Source: Burkholderiales bacterium JOSHI_001
Lineage (GTDB): Bacteria > Pseudomonadota > Gammaproteobacteria > Burkholderiales > Burkholderiaceae_C
Assembly (NCBI GenBank): GCA_000244995.1
Contig: CM001438.1
Coordinates: 4,116,090-4,180,089, forward strand
DNA: 64,000 bases
Direction of reading: 5' to 3'
The notes under the pieces: generated by a model
What the model saw: only the letters and a program-made list of their open reading frames with translations
Databases searched by the model: none
What the model was told of the DNA's origin: nothing
Position numbers and translations under genes: made by a program
Shown here: positions 19,335-30,927 of the stretch, piece by piece
Position numbering within the stretch: the stretch's first letter is position 1
How the letters are laid out: the number at the start of each line of letters is the position of its first letter

Positions 19335-20846
19335 ATGCCCAGAATTCCCATGCTCAGCCCCACCTGGCGCGTGGCCTTCGGCCTGGTGGGCCTGGTGGCC
19401 AGCCTGCTGCTGCTGGTCGACTTCCTGTTCGGCGTGCTGCCCGACCGCGAGGCCGAGGCCCGCCGCGTGCGCACCATCGTGGCCGAGTCGGTCACCACCC
19501 AGACCACCGAATTCCTGCGCAAGCAGGAAACCGCGCGCATCGGCACGCTGCTGGAAGCGGTGCGCAACCGCACCCCCGACCTGCGTTCGGCCGCGGTGCG
19601 CGAAAAGGGCGGCCGGCTGCTGGTGGCCAGCGGCGCCCACGCCCCCGACTGGGCGCAGCAGGCCGACGACGTGTCCAGCGGCCACCGCGTGGTGGTGCCC
19701 ATCCATTCGGCCCAGGGCCAATGGGGCCGCATGGAATTCGACTTCGAACCGGTGACGGCAGTGGGTGGCGCCGGCTGGTTGCACGAGCGCCGGCTGTGGC
19801 TGGCGGTGGGCCTGCCGCTGGCCGGGCTGCTGCTGATCTACCTGTACCTGCGGCGCACCTTGATGCAGTTGAACCCGATGACGGTGGTGCCCGAGCGGCT
19901 GCGCGACGCCTTCGACGCGCTGACCGAAGGTGTGGCCCTGCTGGACCTGAATGGCCGCGTGGTGCTGGCCAACGAGGCCCTGCGCCGCATGGCCGGCGTG
20001 GGCGACGAAGGCATCCACGGCCGGCCCTTTGCCAGCGGGGCGCGACTCACGATGGAACCCACCGACGAGCCGCCCTGGGCCCAGGTGCTGCGCGGCGGCG
20101 CCATCGTGCGTGGCACGCGGGTGCAGGTGGGCAGCGGCTCGCAAAAGCGCAGCGGGGTGCTGAACTGTTCACCCATCGCCGACCCCGACGGCCGCGTGCG
20201 CGGCTGCCTGGCCACCATCGGCGACGTGACCGAGATCGAGCACAGCAACCACGAACTTCGGCTGGCGCTGGCCAACCTGGAACAGTCGCGCATGCAGATC
20301 GAGGCCCAGAACCAGGAACTGGTGCGCCTGGCCACGCGCGACGCGCTGACCGGCCTGCACAACCGGCGCGCCTTCTTCGACAGCGCCGGCGGCCTGCTGG
20401 CCAACCACGCCAGCCGCGGCACTGGCTTCGCGGTGCTGATGCTGGACGTGGACCACTTCAAGTCCTTCAACGACCAGCACGGCCACGCCACCGGCGACCA
20501 GGTGCTGCAAAGCGTGGCGCGGCAGATCGCCGACACCCTGCGCCAGCAGGACGTGGTGGCGCGCTACGGCGGCGAGGAGTTCTGCGCCCTGTTGTCCAAC
20601 GTGGACGAACTGCAGGCTCACGCCCTGGCCGAACGCGTGCGCGAAGCCGTGGCCGACAACGCCGGCCGCGGCCTGCGCGCCGGGGACGACCTGCGGGTGA
20701 CCATCAGCGTGGGCCTGTGCGCCACCACGGCCGGCAGCGCGGAGTTGTCCGAACTGCTCAAGCGCGCGGACGATGCGCTGTACCAGGCCAAGCGCGGCGG
20801 ACGCAACCGCGTGGTGACGCACTGCGCCGAGACCACCGCGGTCTGA
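19335..20846 (+). CDS. Membrane-bound PAS-GGDEF diguanylate cyclase
   Basis: The 503-residue protein should make c-di-GMP from two GTP. A transmembrane segment lies near residues 10-30 and a second near 152-173, bracketing a periplasmic region of about 120 residues. A PAS-like domain follows (about 185-300), then a short coiled stretch and a GGDEF domain. The active site reads GGEEF (412-416), a functional variant. An inhibitory-site motif RxxD (R403-D406) sits the usual five residues upstream, so product inhibition is expected. The start is 5 bp after the giant surface-protein stop, strongly suggesting co-transcription. The periplasmic signal is unknown. Confidence 0.93.
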   Translation: MPRIPMLSPTWRVAFGLVGLVASLLLLVDFLFGVLPDREAEARRVRTIVAESVTTQTTEFLRKQETARIGTLLEAVRNRTPDLRSAAVREKGGRLLVASGAHAPDWAQQADDVSSGHRVVVPIHSAQGQWGRMEFDFEPVTAVGGAGWLHERRLWLAVGLPLAGLLLIYLYLRRTLMQLNPMTVVPERLRDAFDALTEGVALLDLNGRVVLANEALRRMAGVGDEGIHGRPFASGARLTMEPTDEPPWAQVLRGGAIVRGTRVQVGSGSQKRSGVLNCSPIADPDGRVRGCLATIGDVTEIEHSNHELRLALANLEQSRMQIEAQNQELVRLATRDALTGLHNRRAFFDSAGGLLANHASRGTGFAVLMLDVDHFKSFNDQHGHATGDQVLQSVARQIADTLRQQDVVARYGGEEFCALLSNVDELQAHALAERVREAVADNAGRGLRAGDDLRVTISVGLCATTAGSAELSELLKRADDALYQAKRGGRNRVVTHCAETTAV

Positions 20847-23485
<2,639 letters not shown>

Positions 23486-23495
23486 AGAGGACGCC

Positions 23496-23804
23496 ATGAG
23501 CACACCCGCCTACGTGATCGTCGACATGAAGGTCAGCGACCCCGAGCAGTACAAGCAGTACATGGCCGCCGCGCCCGCCGCGGTGAAGGCCTTCGGCGGC
23601 GAATACCTGGTGCGCGGCGGCAAGTTTGAAGTGCTGGAAGGCCAGTGGACGCCGGCCCGCGTGGCCATGCTGCGGTTCCCCAGTTTCGAACAAGCCAAGG
23701 CCTTCTACGACGACGCGCAATACACCGCCGCGCGTGCCAAGCGCACCGGCGCCACCGAATTCTTCAACATGGTCCTGGTCGAGGGCGTGGCCGCCCCGGT
23801 CTGA
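23496..23804 (+). CDS. DUF1330 family protein
   Basis: A 102-residue protein of the small ferredoxin-like (dimeric alpha/beta barrel) DUF1330 family. Typical features are 'YVIVDMKVSDPEQYKQYM' at the start and a central 'RGGKFEVLEG' strand followed by a 'RFPSFEQAKAFY' helix. The ATG at 23496 is preferred over 23469 because an AAGAGG sequence lies just upstream and homology begins there. It sits between kdsA and eno, a common position in Burkholderiales from memory. Its reaction is unknown. Confidence 0.88.
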   Translation: MSTPAYVIVDMKVSDPEQYKQYMAAAPAAVKAFGGEYLVRGGKFEVLEGQWTPARVAMLRFPSFEQAKAFYDDAQYTAARAKRTGATEFFNMVLVEGVAAPV

Positions 23805-23826
23805 ACACAACGATTCATCCGCCTGA

Positions 23827-25128
<1,302 letters not shown>

Positions 25129-25137
25129 TCTGGTCCC

Positions 25138-25413
25138 ATGCGCCTGCTCACCATCGCCCTGGCCGCCTTGCTGGCCCTGGTGCATGCCGAACTGTGGTTC
25201 GGCAGCGGCGGCGTGCCGCGGGTGGTGAGCCTGCGCGGCCAACTGGCCCAGCAGGTGGCAAAGAACGAGGTGGCGCGGGAGCGCAACAACCACCTGGCCG
25301 CTGAGGTGGAAGACCTGAAGGCGGGGCTGGAAATGGTGGAAGAAAAGGCGCGCGGCGAGATGGGCATGATCAAGCCCGACGAGATCCTGGTTCAGGTGGC
25401 CACGCGCCGCTGA
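25138..25413 (+). CDS. ftsB: Cell division protein FtsB (DivIC-type)
   Basis: A 91-residue single-pass membrane protein. Residues 3-20 form the membrane anchor, residues about 32-66 a coiled coil, and the conserved end 'ARGEMGMIKPDEILVQV' matches the FtsB C-terminus that binds FtsL/FtsQ in the divisome. It starts 10 bp after eno, the usual eno-ftsB arrangement in proteobacteria. The stop overlaps the pnuC start by one base (TGATG). Confidence 0.93.
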   Translation: MRLLTIALAALLALVHAELWFGSGGVPRVVSLRGQLAQQVAKNEVARERNNHLAAEVEDLKAGLEMVEEKARGEMGMIKPDEILVQVATRR

Positions 25414-26039
25414 TGCCCAGCCTGATCCAGGCCGCCCAGCCCCTGCTGGCCGTGGCCTTCACGCTGTGGGGCAGCCCGGTCACCTGGCTGGAGATCGTGG
25501 CCTTCGTGCTGTCGGTGTGGATGGTGGTGTGCAACATGCGCGTCAACCCATTGGGCTGGCCGCTGGCCATGGCCTCGTCCGCGCTGTACGCCCTGCTGTT
25601 TGCCAGCAGCAAGCTCTACGGTGAAGCGGGGCTGCAGGGCCTGTTCATCGCCATGGCAGCCTGGGGCTGGTGGCAATGGCTGCGTGGCCAGGGCGACGAC
25701 GGTCAAGGCTTGCACGTGGGTGTGTTGAGCGTGCGCGCACGCTGGCAAGTGCTGGGCGCCACCGCGGCGGCGTGGCCGCTGCTGGCCCTGCTGCTGGACC
25801 ACGCCACCGACAGCGACGTGCCCTGGCTGGACGCCCTGCCCACCGTGGGCAGCATCGCCGGCACCTTGCTGCTGGCGAGGAAACGCATCGAGAACTGGCC
25901 GGTGTGGGTGGCGGTGAATGTGGCCAGCGTGGGCCTGTTCGCCACCAAGGGCCTGTGGCTGACGGTGGCGCTGTACGCGCTGTTTGCCGCCATGGCGCTG
26001 GCCGGCTGGCGCGCCTGGGAACAGCGCCTGCCGCGCTGA
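25413..26039 (+). CDS. pnuC: PnuC-type nicotinamide riboside transporter
   Basis: A 208-residue polytopic inner-membrane protein with several hydrophobic helices. It carries PnuC-family features such as 'WLEIVAFVLSVWMVVCNMRVNPLGWPLA' in the first helices (quoted in parts: 'SVWMVVCNMRVNPLGW') and 'WWQWLRG' in the middle. PnuC imports nicotinamide riboside by facilitated diffusion, and uptake depends on intracellular phosphorylation by a NadR-type kinase. A NadR-like kinase gene is found 5 kb away at 30928. The ATG overlaps the ftsB stop, so translation is probably coupled. Confidence 0.9.
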   Translation: MPSLIQAAQPLLAVAFTLWGSPVTWLEIVAFVLSVWMVVCNMRVNPLGWPLAMASSALYALLFASSKLYGEAGLQGLFIAMAAWGWWQWLRGQGDDGQGLHVGVLSVRARWQVLGATAAAWPLLALLLDHATDSDVPWLDALPTVGSIAGTLLLARKRIENWPVWVAVNVASVGLFATKGLWLTVALYALFAAMALAGWRAWEQRLPR

Positions 26040-26049
26040 ACCCGTGGCT

Positions 26050-27138
26050 TCAGGCAGCGCGACGACGCAAGCGCGCCAGGTGCACCTGGTAGGCCATGGT
26101 GGACCGCTCTGCCGTCTGCACCTGCCAGGCCACGCCGTCGCGATCGGCCTCCAGCACCAGGCCGGTGTCCACACCGGCGGCGCGTTCAGCCGACAGCACC
26201 CGGCGCAATTCGGCCGCGCTGTCACCGCCCGACGCGCTGCGCTGCGAATGCCCGCCCAGCCATTCGCCCAGTGGCGTGGCATTGGGCGACCAGTCGTAGG
26301 GCGAACTGAAGGCCGCCACCGCACCCGGTGCCAGCACCCGGCCGGCTTCGAACAGCAAGGCCAGCGGCTGCGGCACACAATCCAGCAGGTTCAGCATCAG
26401 CGCGCCCTGCGCCTGGGCATCGGCCAGCGGCAGCACCGACACGTCGCAGCACCAGTAGGCCATGCGTTCATGCGGCACGCCGTCCACCGCGGCATCGAAG
26501 GTGTCGAACACCACCCCGCCGCGGCGCAGCGCAAAGCGCGCCCGGCCTTCGCGGCGCACCCGCTCGGCCACCCGCAGCATGGCGAAGTTCAGGTCCAGGC
26601 CCAGCGCCAGGCCGGCGCCGGCACGCGCCAGTTCCAGCGTGCCGCGGCCCACCGAGCAGCCCAGGTCCAGCCACACCCCGCCCTGCGGTGCGCCGCACAG
26701 CGCCAGGGCTTCTCGCAACAGCGCCACATAGGCGCCGCCATGGGCAAGCGAGCGCCGGGCCGACAGCTCGGCCGGCACATCACCCCAATGGGCCCAGCCG
26801 TAGATGCTGACGTGGCTGCGGGATGCAAACCATTCGCTGCCCGGGCCGGCCGCATCGCCCAAGAGGCTTTCGGTGAAGGGGCTCAGGTCCTCACGACGCA
26901 GTGCGCCGGGCAACTGGTGCGCCGCCCAGGCGGCGATGTCGGCCACCACCACCGGGATGCCGTCGAGGATGGGGTGCTCGCGCTGGCACAGGCGGTCGCT
27001 GCACAGCAGGGCGCCTTCCAGCACTTCGTCGCCGTCGCTGCGGGCCACCGGGCCCAGCACCAGCGGCGCCGGGCGGCGGCCGGCGGTGCGGCAGGCCGGG
27101 CACACCGGCTGCAGCGCATGGAGGTGTTCGCGAAGCAT
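26050..27138 (-). CDS. SAM-dependent methyltransferase with N-terminal zinc ribbon
   Basis: The 362-residue protein starts with a Trm112-like zinc-binding region: C13 and C16, then C46 and C51 followed by 'HPILDGIPVVV'. A class I methyltransferase domain follows, with motif I 'VWLDLGCSVGRG' around residues 155-166 and the acidic end of strand 2 in 'GLDLNFAMLRVA'. The substrate cannot be read from the sequence. It is the last gene of a leftward cluster, 39 bp after a PAAR protein gene, so it may be cargo or a modifier of that system; it could equally be an unrelated housekeeping methyltransferase. It converges on pnuC with a gap of 10 bp. Confidence 0.8.
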   Translation of the reverse strand: MLREHLHALQPVCPACRTAGRRPAPLVLGPVARSDGDEVLEGALLCSDRLCQREHPILDGIPVVVADIAAWAAHQLPGALRREDLSPFTESLLGDAAGPGSEWFASRSHVSIYGWAHWGDVPAELSARRSLAHGGAYVALLREALALCGAPQGGVWLDLGCSVGRGTLELARAGAGLALGLDLNFAMLRVAERVRREGRARFALRRGGVVFDTFDAAVDGVPHERMAYWCCDVSVLPLADAQAQGALMLNLLDCVPQPLALLFEAGRVLAPGAVAAFSSPYDWSPNATPLGEWLGGHSQRSASGGDSAAELRRVLSAERAAGVDTGLVLEADRDGVAWQVQTAERSTMAYQVHLARLRRRAA

Positions 27139-27177
27139 GGTTGAGGCTGCGCCGGCACCGGGCCGGCGACCGGGGCG

Positions 27178-27564
27178 TCAGCCGCCGATCATCACCGTGG
27201 TGCTGCAGGGCGGAATGATTTTGCCGGTGGGCGACGGGATGGGCGCCACGCAGCTGGCGAAGGCCACCATGTCGCCCGCGCGCGCGGCCGGCAGGTTGCC
27301 GATCAGCACCGTGGCCGAACCCTTGGCCACCAGGCCCGGGCCGCCCGGGATGCAACTGGCCATCAGGCAGGGGATGGTCTGCGAGGTGACCACCGCGGCC
27401 GGCATGTTGTCGATCAGCACCGTGGTGACGCAGTTGGTGGTGATGGGCAGGGGCTGCGGCGGATGCGGCACCGGCGTGGGCACCGGCGCCGCGGGGTGGA
27501 TGGGGGCGTGGCAGTGCGGTGCGTCGTGCAGCACCTTGTCGGACAGGCGGGCGGCCGGTGGCAT
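27178..27564 (-). CDS. PAAR-like spike-tip protein
   Basis: A 128-residue protein whose body is a PAAR-like/DUF4150-type fold: 'MPPAARLSDKVLHDAPHC' at the start and repeated 'TTVLIDNMPAA' / 'ATVLIGNLPAARAGD' units ending in 'TTVMIGG'. PAAR proteins form the metal-bound cone that caps VgrG-type spikes of type VI secretion systems and related contractile machines, often carrying an effector. Here the domain stands almost alone, with a short Pro/His-rich insert. It lies 12 bp behind a beta-helix protein gene and 39 bp before a methyltransferase gene. No sheath, baseplate or ATPase genes are in the window. Confidence 0.87.
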   Translation of the reverse strand: MPPAARLSDKVLHDAPHCHAPIHPAAPVPTPVPHPPQPLPITTNCVTTVLIDNMPAAVVTSQTIPCLMASCIPGGPGLVAKGSATVLIGNLPAARAGDMVAFASCVAPIPSPTGKIIPPCSTTVMIGG

Positions 27565-27576
27565 GGCAAGTCGCCT

Positions 27577-27996
27577 TCAGTTCAGGTGGATCAGGGTGCC
27601 GGTGACGCGCACGTCGCCGCTGGCGTCCACCTGCACGTCGTCGCGGCCGCTGATCTTCAGCCCGCCTTCGCTGCGCAGGGCCAGGGTTTCGCGGGCCTGC
27701 ACCGAGAACTGCTGGCACTGCACGTCCACGTTGCCGGCGGCCTTGAGCGACAGGCGCAGGCTTTCCATCTGCAGCACCGGGCCTTCGGCGGTCATGCGGA
27801 TGCGCAACTCCAGTGCGCCGTCGGCGCCCCGCACTTCCACCAGGTCGTCGGCGCCGGTGCGCACCAGGGCCAGTTGACGGCCATGCGCCAGGGCCAGCTC
27901 GCGCGTCTTGGCTGCGGCAGCCGACGCCGCGGCGCGCTTGGACGCGCCCACCGGGGCCAACGGGGTCTTGCGGGGTGCGGGTTTGCGAACGCTCAT
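27577..27996 (-). CDS. VgrG-tail-like/DUF3540-like beta-helix protein
   Basis: The 139-residue protein has a basic, Ala-rich N-terminus (about 1-40). Then come short alternating strands such as 'LRLSLKAAGNVDVQCQ', 'ETLALRSEGGLKISG' and 'DDVQVDASGDVRVTG', the pattern of the triangular beta-helix at the tip of VgrG/gp5 needles. DUF3540-type proteins with this design occur beside PAAR-like proteins in type VI loci. The ATG at 27996 is preferred: an AGGAGG lies 9 nt upstream of it but directly abuts the earlier ATG at 28005. It probably packs against the neighbouring PAAR protein. The family assignment is from pattern, not a search. Confidence 0.6.
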   Translation of the reverse strand: MSVRKPAPRKTPLAPVGASKRAAASAAAAKTRELALAHGRQLALVRTGADDLVEVRGADGALELRIRMTAEGPVLQMESLRLSLKAAGNVDVQCQQFSVQARETLALRSEGGLKISGRDDVQVDASGDVRVTGTLIHLN

Positions 27997-28049
27997 CGCG
28001 GTCATCCTCCTGCGGTCAGCGTATCACAGCGCCTGTGCTGGCAGGCTCC

Positions 28050-29498
28050 CTAGGCGGGGCCCTTGGATGCAGGTGGCAAGGGCAGGCCCGGCACCTCGGG
28101 ACGGGGTGGGTTGGTCATCAGCGCAGGCCAGTCGGCGAAGGGCACGCGGCGGCTCCACAGTTCGACGGAGACGGTCTGGGCTTCGGGTTCATGCAGCCCC
28201 AGTTCATCCAGGGTGGTGGTCAGGGCGGCGGGCAGGTCGCGGCACAAGGTGGCCGCATCGGCACCCGTGCGCGCCACCCGCATGGCCAGCCATCCGGCCA
28301 GCGGGGCCAACAGGTCGGCGCCGGCTTCGCCCGGGCCCACGGGCCGATCACCCTGGCGACCGTCCAGCCGCGGCGCCAGGTGCTGCTGCAGGCGACGCTG
28401 AAGCTCGCGATGGCCCAGTTGCGCGCGCGGCCCGAGGCCGGTGAGCTGGTGCGCCACGTCCACCGCCTTGGCCAGGCCGGGGCGAAGCGTGTCGCCGATC
28501 AGCACCACGGCGGCGGCGGCACGCAGCGGCAAGGTGATGGCGGTCACCAGCAGGCGCTGCCAGTCACTCTCCAGCGCCAGGCAGGCCGAAGCCCAGGTGG
28601 ACAACTGCCAGGCCTGCAGCGGGTTGTGGCAGGCTTTCAAGCGGGCCCCGATGTCGGCGGCATGGGCCTGCAGCAGGGGTTCGGGCCAGGTGCTGTTCGC
28701 ACCCCATGGCGGGTCTTGCAGTTGCTGCTGCAGGGCCTGTGCCGCCGGGCTCGGCGCGTCCTCCCAGCGCGGTTCGGCCAGGTCGAAAGGGTTCGACGCC
28801 GGCGCGTGAAGTGATTCGGTCCAGGCGACTTGCGCGGCCTGTTGCCGGGCCAGCAGGTCGGGCACCTGCGGCAAGGCCGTGGCGGGTGGCGGCGGCAGCG
28901 CCTGCAACCAGCTTTGCACCAGGTTCAACGCGGGGCCCCGCCAGGGCAGGCGCAGTGCCAGGGGGTGCGAAGCCAGCCGCCCCTGGGCCACCGCCACCGC
29001 CAGGCTTGCATCGGCCTCGCAGGCCGCGCGCCAGCCTTCGACGGCATCGTCCCAGGGGTTGCCCTGCCAGGCCTCGCCGCCGTGCCACGGCAGCAGGTTC
29101 AGAAGGGTGCGCAGCAAGCCGCCTTCGGCCTGGGCCTGGCGGGCCTGCGCCTGCGCCAAGGTGGTGGCGCCGCGCTGCACCGCGGCCACCCAGTCGTGCT
29201 GGCCCGACGCGGCCAGCGCCTGCTGGATGGCCTGCCAGGCGGCCTGGGCCACCCCCGGCTGGCCCAGGGTGAGCGCCAGCCGCAGGTGCAGGGCCTGCTG
29301 GTCCAGCCAGGCGGCACGGGTGCATTCGAAGCCGGCATCGCTGGCCTGCAGGTAGGCCGGCATGGACGGGGCGCCGCGGCACAGCGCGAGTTCGCGCCGC
29401 AGCGCCACACCCTGGTGGGCGTGGCGGGCCGGGTCGGCGTCGACCACGGCCTGCCAGGCCATCAACTGCCGCCGACGCAGGTCCAGGGCATCGCTCAT
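28050..29498 (-). CDS. Unknown alpha-helical protein, first gene of the PAAR cluster
   Basis: A 482-residue Ala/Leu/Gln/Trp-rich protein I do not recognise. It looks wholly helical, with Trp-containing helices about every 35 residues in the first half ('RAAWLDQQALHLRLALTLG', 'VAQAAWQAIQQALAAS'), suggesting TPR- or SEL1-like scaffolding. It has no signal peptide; one hydrophobic stretch ('LPLRAAAAVVLIGD') is weak. The start could be the ATG at 29498 or one three codons earlier at 29507; neither has a strong ribosome site. It leads the leftward cluster with the beta-helix, PAAR and methyltransferase genes, so an adaptor or chaperone role for loading the spike is a reasonable guess. Confidence 0.6.
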   Translation of the reverse strand: MSDALDLRRRQLMAWQAVVDADPARHAHQGVALRRELALCRGAPSMPAYLQASDAGFECTRAAWLDQQALHLRLALTLGQPGVAQAAWQAIQQALAASGQHDWVAAVQRGATTLAQAQARQAQAEGGLLRTLLNLLPWHGGEAWQGNPWDDAVEGWRAACEADASLAVAVAQGRLASHPLALRLPWRGPALNLVQSWLQALPPPPATALPQVPDLLARQQAAQVAWTESLHAPASNPFDLAEPRWEDAPSPAAQALQQQLQDPPWGANSTWPEPLLQAHAADIGARLKACHNPLQAWQLSTWASACLALESDWQRLLVTAITLPLRAAAAVVLIGDTLRPGLAKAVDVAHQLTGLGPRAQLGHRELQRRLQQHLAPRLDGRQGDRPVGPGEAGADLLAPLAGWLAMRVARTGADAATLCRDLPAALTTTLDELGLHEPEAQTVSVELWSRRVPFADWPALMTNPPRPEVPGLPLPPASKGPA

Positions 29499-29555
29499 CC
29501 GGGTCATGATAAGCAGCGCCCCACGCCGCCGCGTCGCGGCTGCTACCCTTGCGCG

Positions 29556-30920
29556 ATGCGCGTGCTGTTCGTCGAGATCGACACCGAGGGCGACTGGTCG
29601 GTGGCTTCGCTGGGCCCGGCCTTCCTGGCCGCCACGCTGCGCCAGCACGGGCATGAAGCGGGCTTCGTACGGCTTCGGATGGACCAGGGCCTGCCCGAGT
29701 TGCTGGCCGCGGTGGGCCAGCAGCGGCCCGGCTTGATCGGCGTGTCGGCCACCACGCGCCAGTGGCTGCGCACGCGCGACCTCCTGGGCGCCTTGCGCCG
29801 CCACCCTGGCACAGCGCCCACGCCCACCATCGTGGGCGGACTGCACGCCACCTTCGCGCCGCAGGACGTGCTGCGGCACGAGGGCATCGACCTGGTGTGC
29901 CTGGGCGAAGGCGAGGCCGCACTGCTGGAACTGGTGAACGCCATGCAGGCCGAGGGCACCGTGCCGCAGGCCGCGCGCGAGGGCCGCATCGCCAACATCT
30001 GGGCCGCCGGCGGTGTGCGCCCTGGCTTGCGCCCGCCGATCGAGCCGGTGGACGGCATCCCCTTCATGGCGCGCGACCTGCTGGACGAGCGTCACGGGGT
30101 GATGCACATCAGCACCCAGCGCGGCTGCCCCTTCCCATGCACCTACTGCGCGGCGCGCATGTACGACCAGCTCTATGCCGAACAGGGCGGCGCCGACTAC
30201 GGCCGGCGCCGCGGCGTGGACAACGTGCTGGCCGAGTTGCGCGCGCTGCGCGCGGCCGGGCCGCTGAACTACCTGATCTTCCTGGACGACACCTTCACCA
30301 TCCACCAGCCCTGGGTGCATGCCTTCTGCCGCGCCTACGAAACCGAGTTCAAGCTGCCCTTCTCGCTGCATGCACGCGCCGAGACCATCACACCCAAGCT
30401 GCTGGCGGCGCTGGCCGCGGCCGGCTGCAAGCACATCGTCTATGGGGTGGAAAGCGGCAGCGAGCGGGTGCGCAAACAGATCATGCAGCGCAGCGCCAGC
30501 AACCAGCGCCTGCGCGAGGTGTTCGACGCCACCCGCGCGGTCGGCATCATGGTCACCGCCAACTACATGCTGGGCCTGCCCGGCGAGACCGTGGCCGAGA
30601 TGGAAGAAACCCTGGCGCTGCATGAGCAACTGCAACCGGAAGACTTCGGCTGCTTTGTCTTCTACCCCTACCCCGGCACCGCGCTGTACAAGCTGTGCCT
30701 GCAAAACGGCTGGCTGCCCGAGAACCACCTGGACCTGCCCGCGGTGCACCGCCGCTCCATCCTGCGCCAGCCCGAGGTCAGCGCCGAGGACATCGACCGC
30801 ATGTACGAGCGCTGGACCGAAGCCCGCACCCAGGGCATGTTGAAGCGCCAGCCCGGTGCGGCCCCCGAGCAGCGGCAGCGCCTGCGCGACGTGGCGCTGG
30901 CGCAGGCGCTGTGTGGTTGA
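29556..30920 (+). CDS. B12-binding-domain radical SAM protein
   Basis: The 454-residue protein has an N-terminal cobalamin-binding-like domain (about 1-130; 'VLFVEIDTEG', 'PTIVGGLHATF') and a radical SAM domain with the iron-sulfur motif C191-x3-C195-x2-C198 in 'QRGCPFPCTYCAAR'. 'HIVYGVESGSERV' and 'YMLGLPGET' are typical barrel motifs. This is the BchE/HpnJ-like class, which performs C-methylation, ring or chain modification; the substrate here is unknown. It is divergent from the PAAR cluster with a 57-bp gap and 7 bp upstream of the NadR-like kinase. The ATG at 29556 gives the conserved 'MRVLFVEID' start. Confidence 0.88.
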   Translation: MRVLFVEIDTEGDWSVASLGPAFLAATLRQHGHEAGFVRLRMDQGLPELLAAVGQQRPGLIGVSATTRQWLRTRDLLGALRRHPGTAPTPTIVGGLHATFAPQDVLRHEGIDLVCLGEGEAALLELVNAMQAEGTVPQAAREGRIANIWAAGGVRPGLRPPIEPVDGIPFMARDLLDERHGVMHISTQRGCPFPCTYCAARMYDQLYAEQGGADYGRRRGVDNVLAELRALRAAGPLNYLIFLDDTFTIHQPWVHAFCRAYETEFKLPFSLHARAETITPKLLAALAAAGCKHIVYGVESGSERVRKQIMQRSASNQRLREVFDATRAVGIMVTANYMLGLPGETVAEMEETLALHEQLQPEDFGCFVFYPYPGTALYKLCLQNGWLPENHLDLPAVHRRSILRQPEVSAEDIDRMYERWTEARTQGMLKRQPGAAPEQRQRLRDVALAQALCG

Positions 30921-30927
30921 AGCGCCT

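Noticed and set aside
25984-27144. A 386-codon plus-strand frame downstream of pnuC.
   Set aside because: It is the complement of the zinc-ribbon methyltransferase, which has intact motifs and a good start.
28830-29555. Upstream extension of the radical SAM frame.
   Set aside because: The extra 242 codons lie antisense to the unknown 482-aa gene and show biased composition; the ATG at 29556 gives the conserved start.
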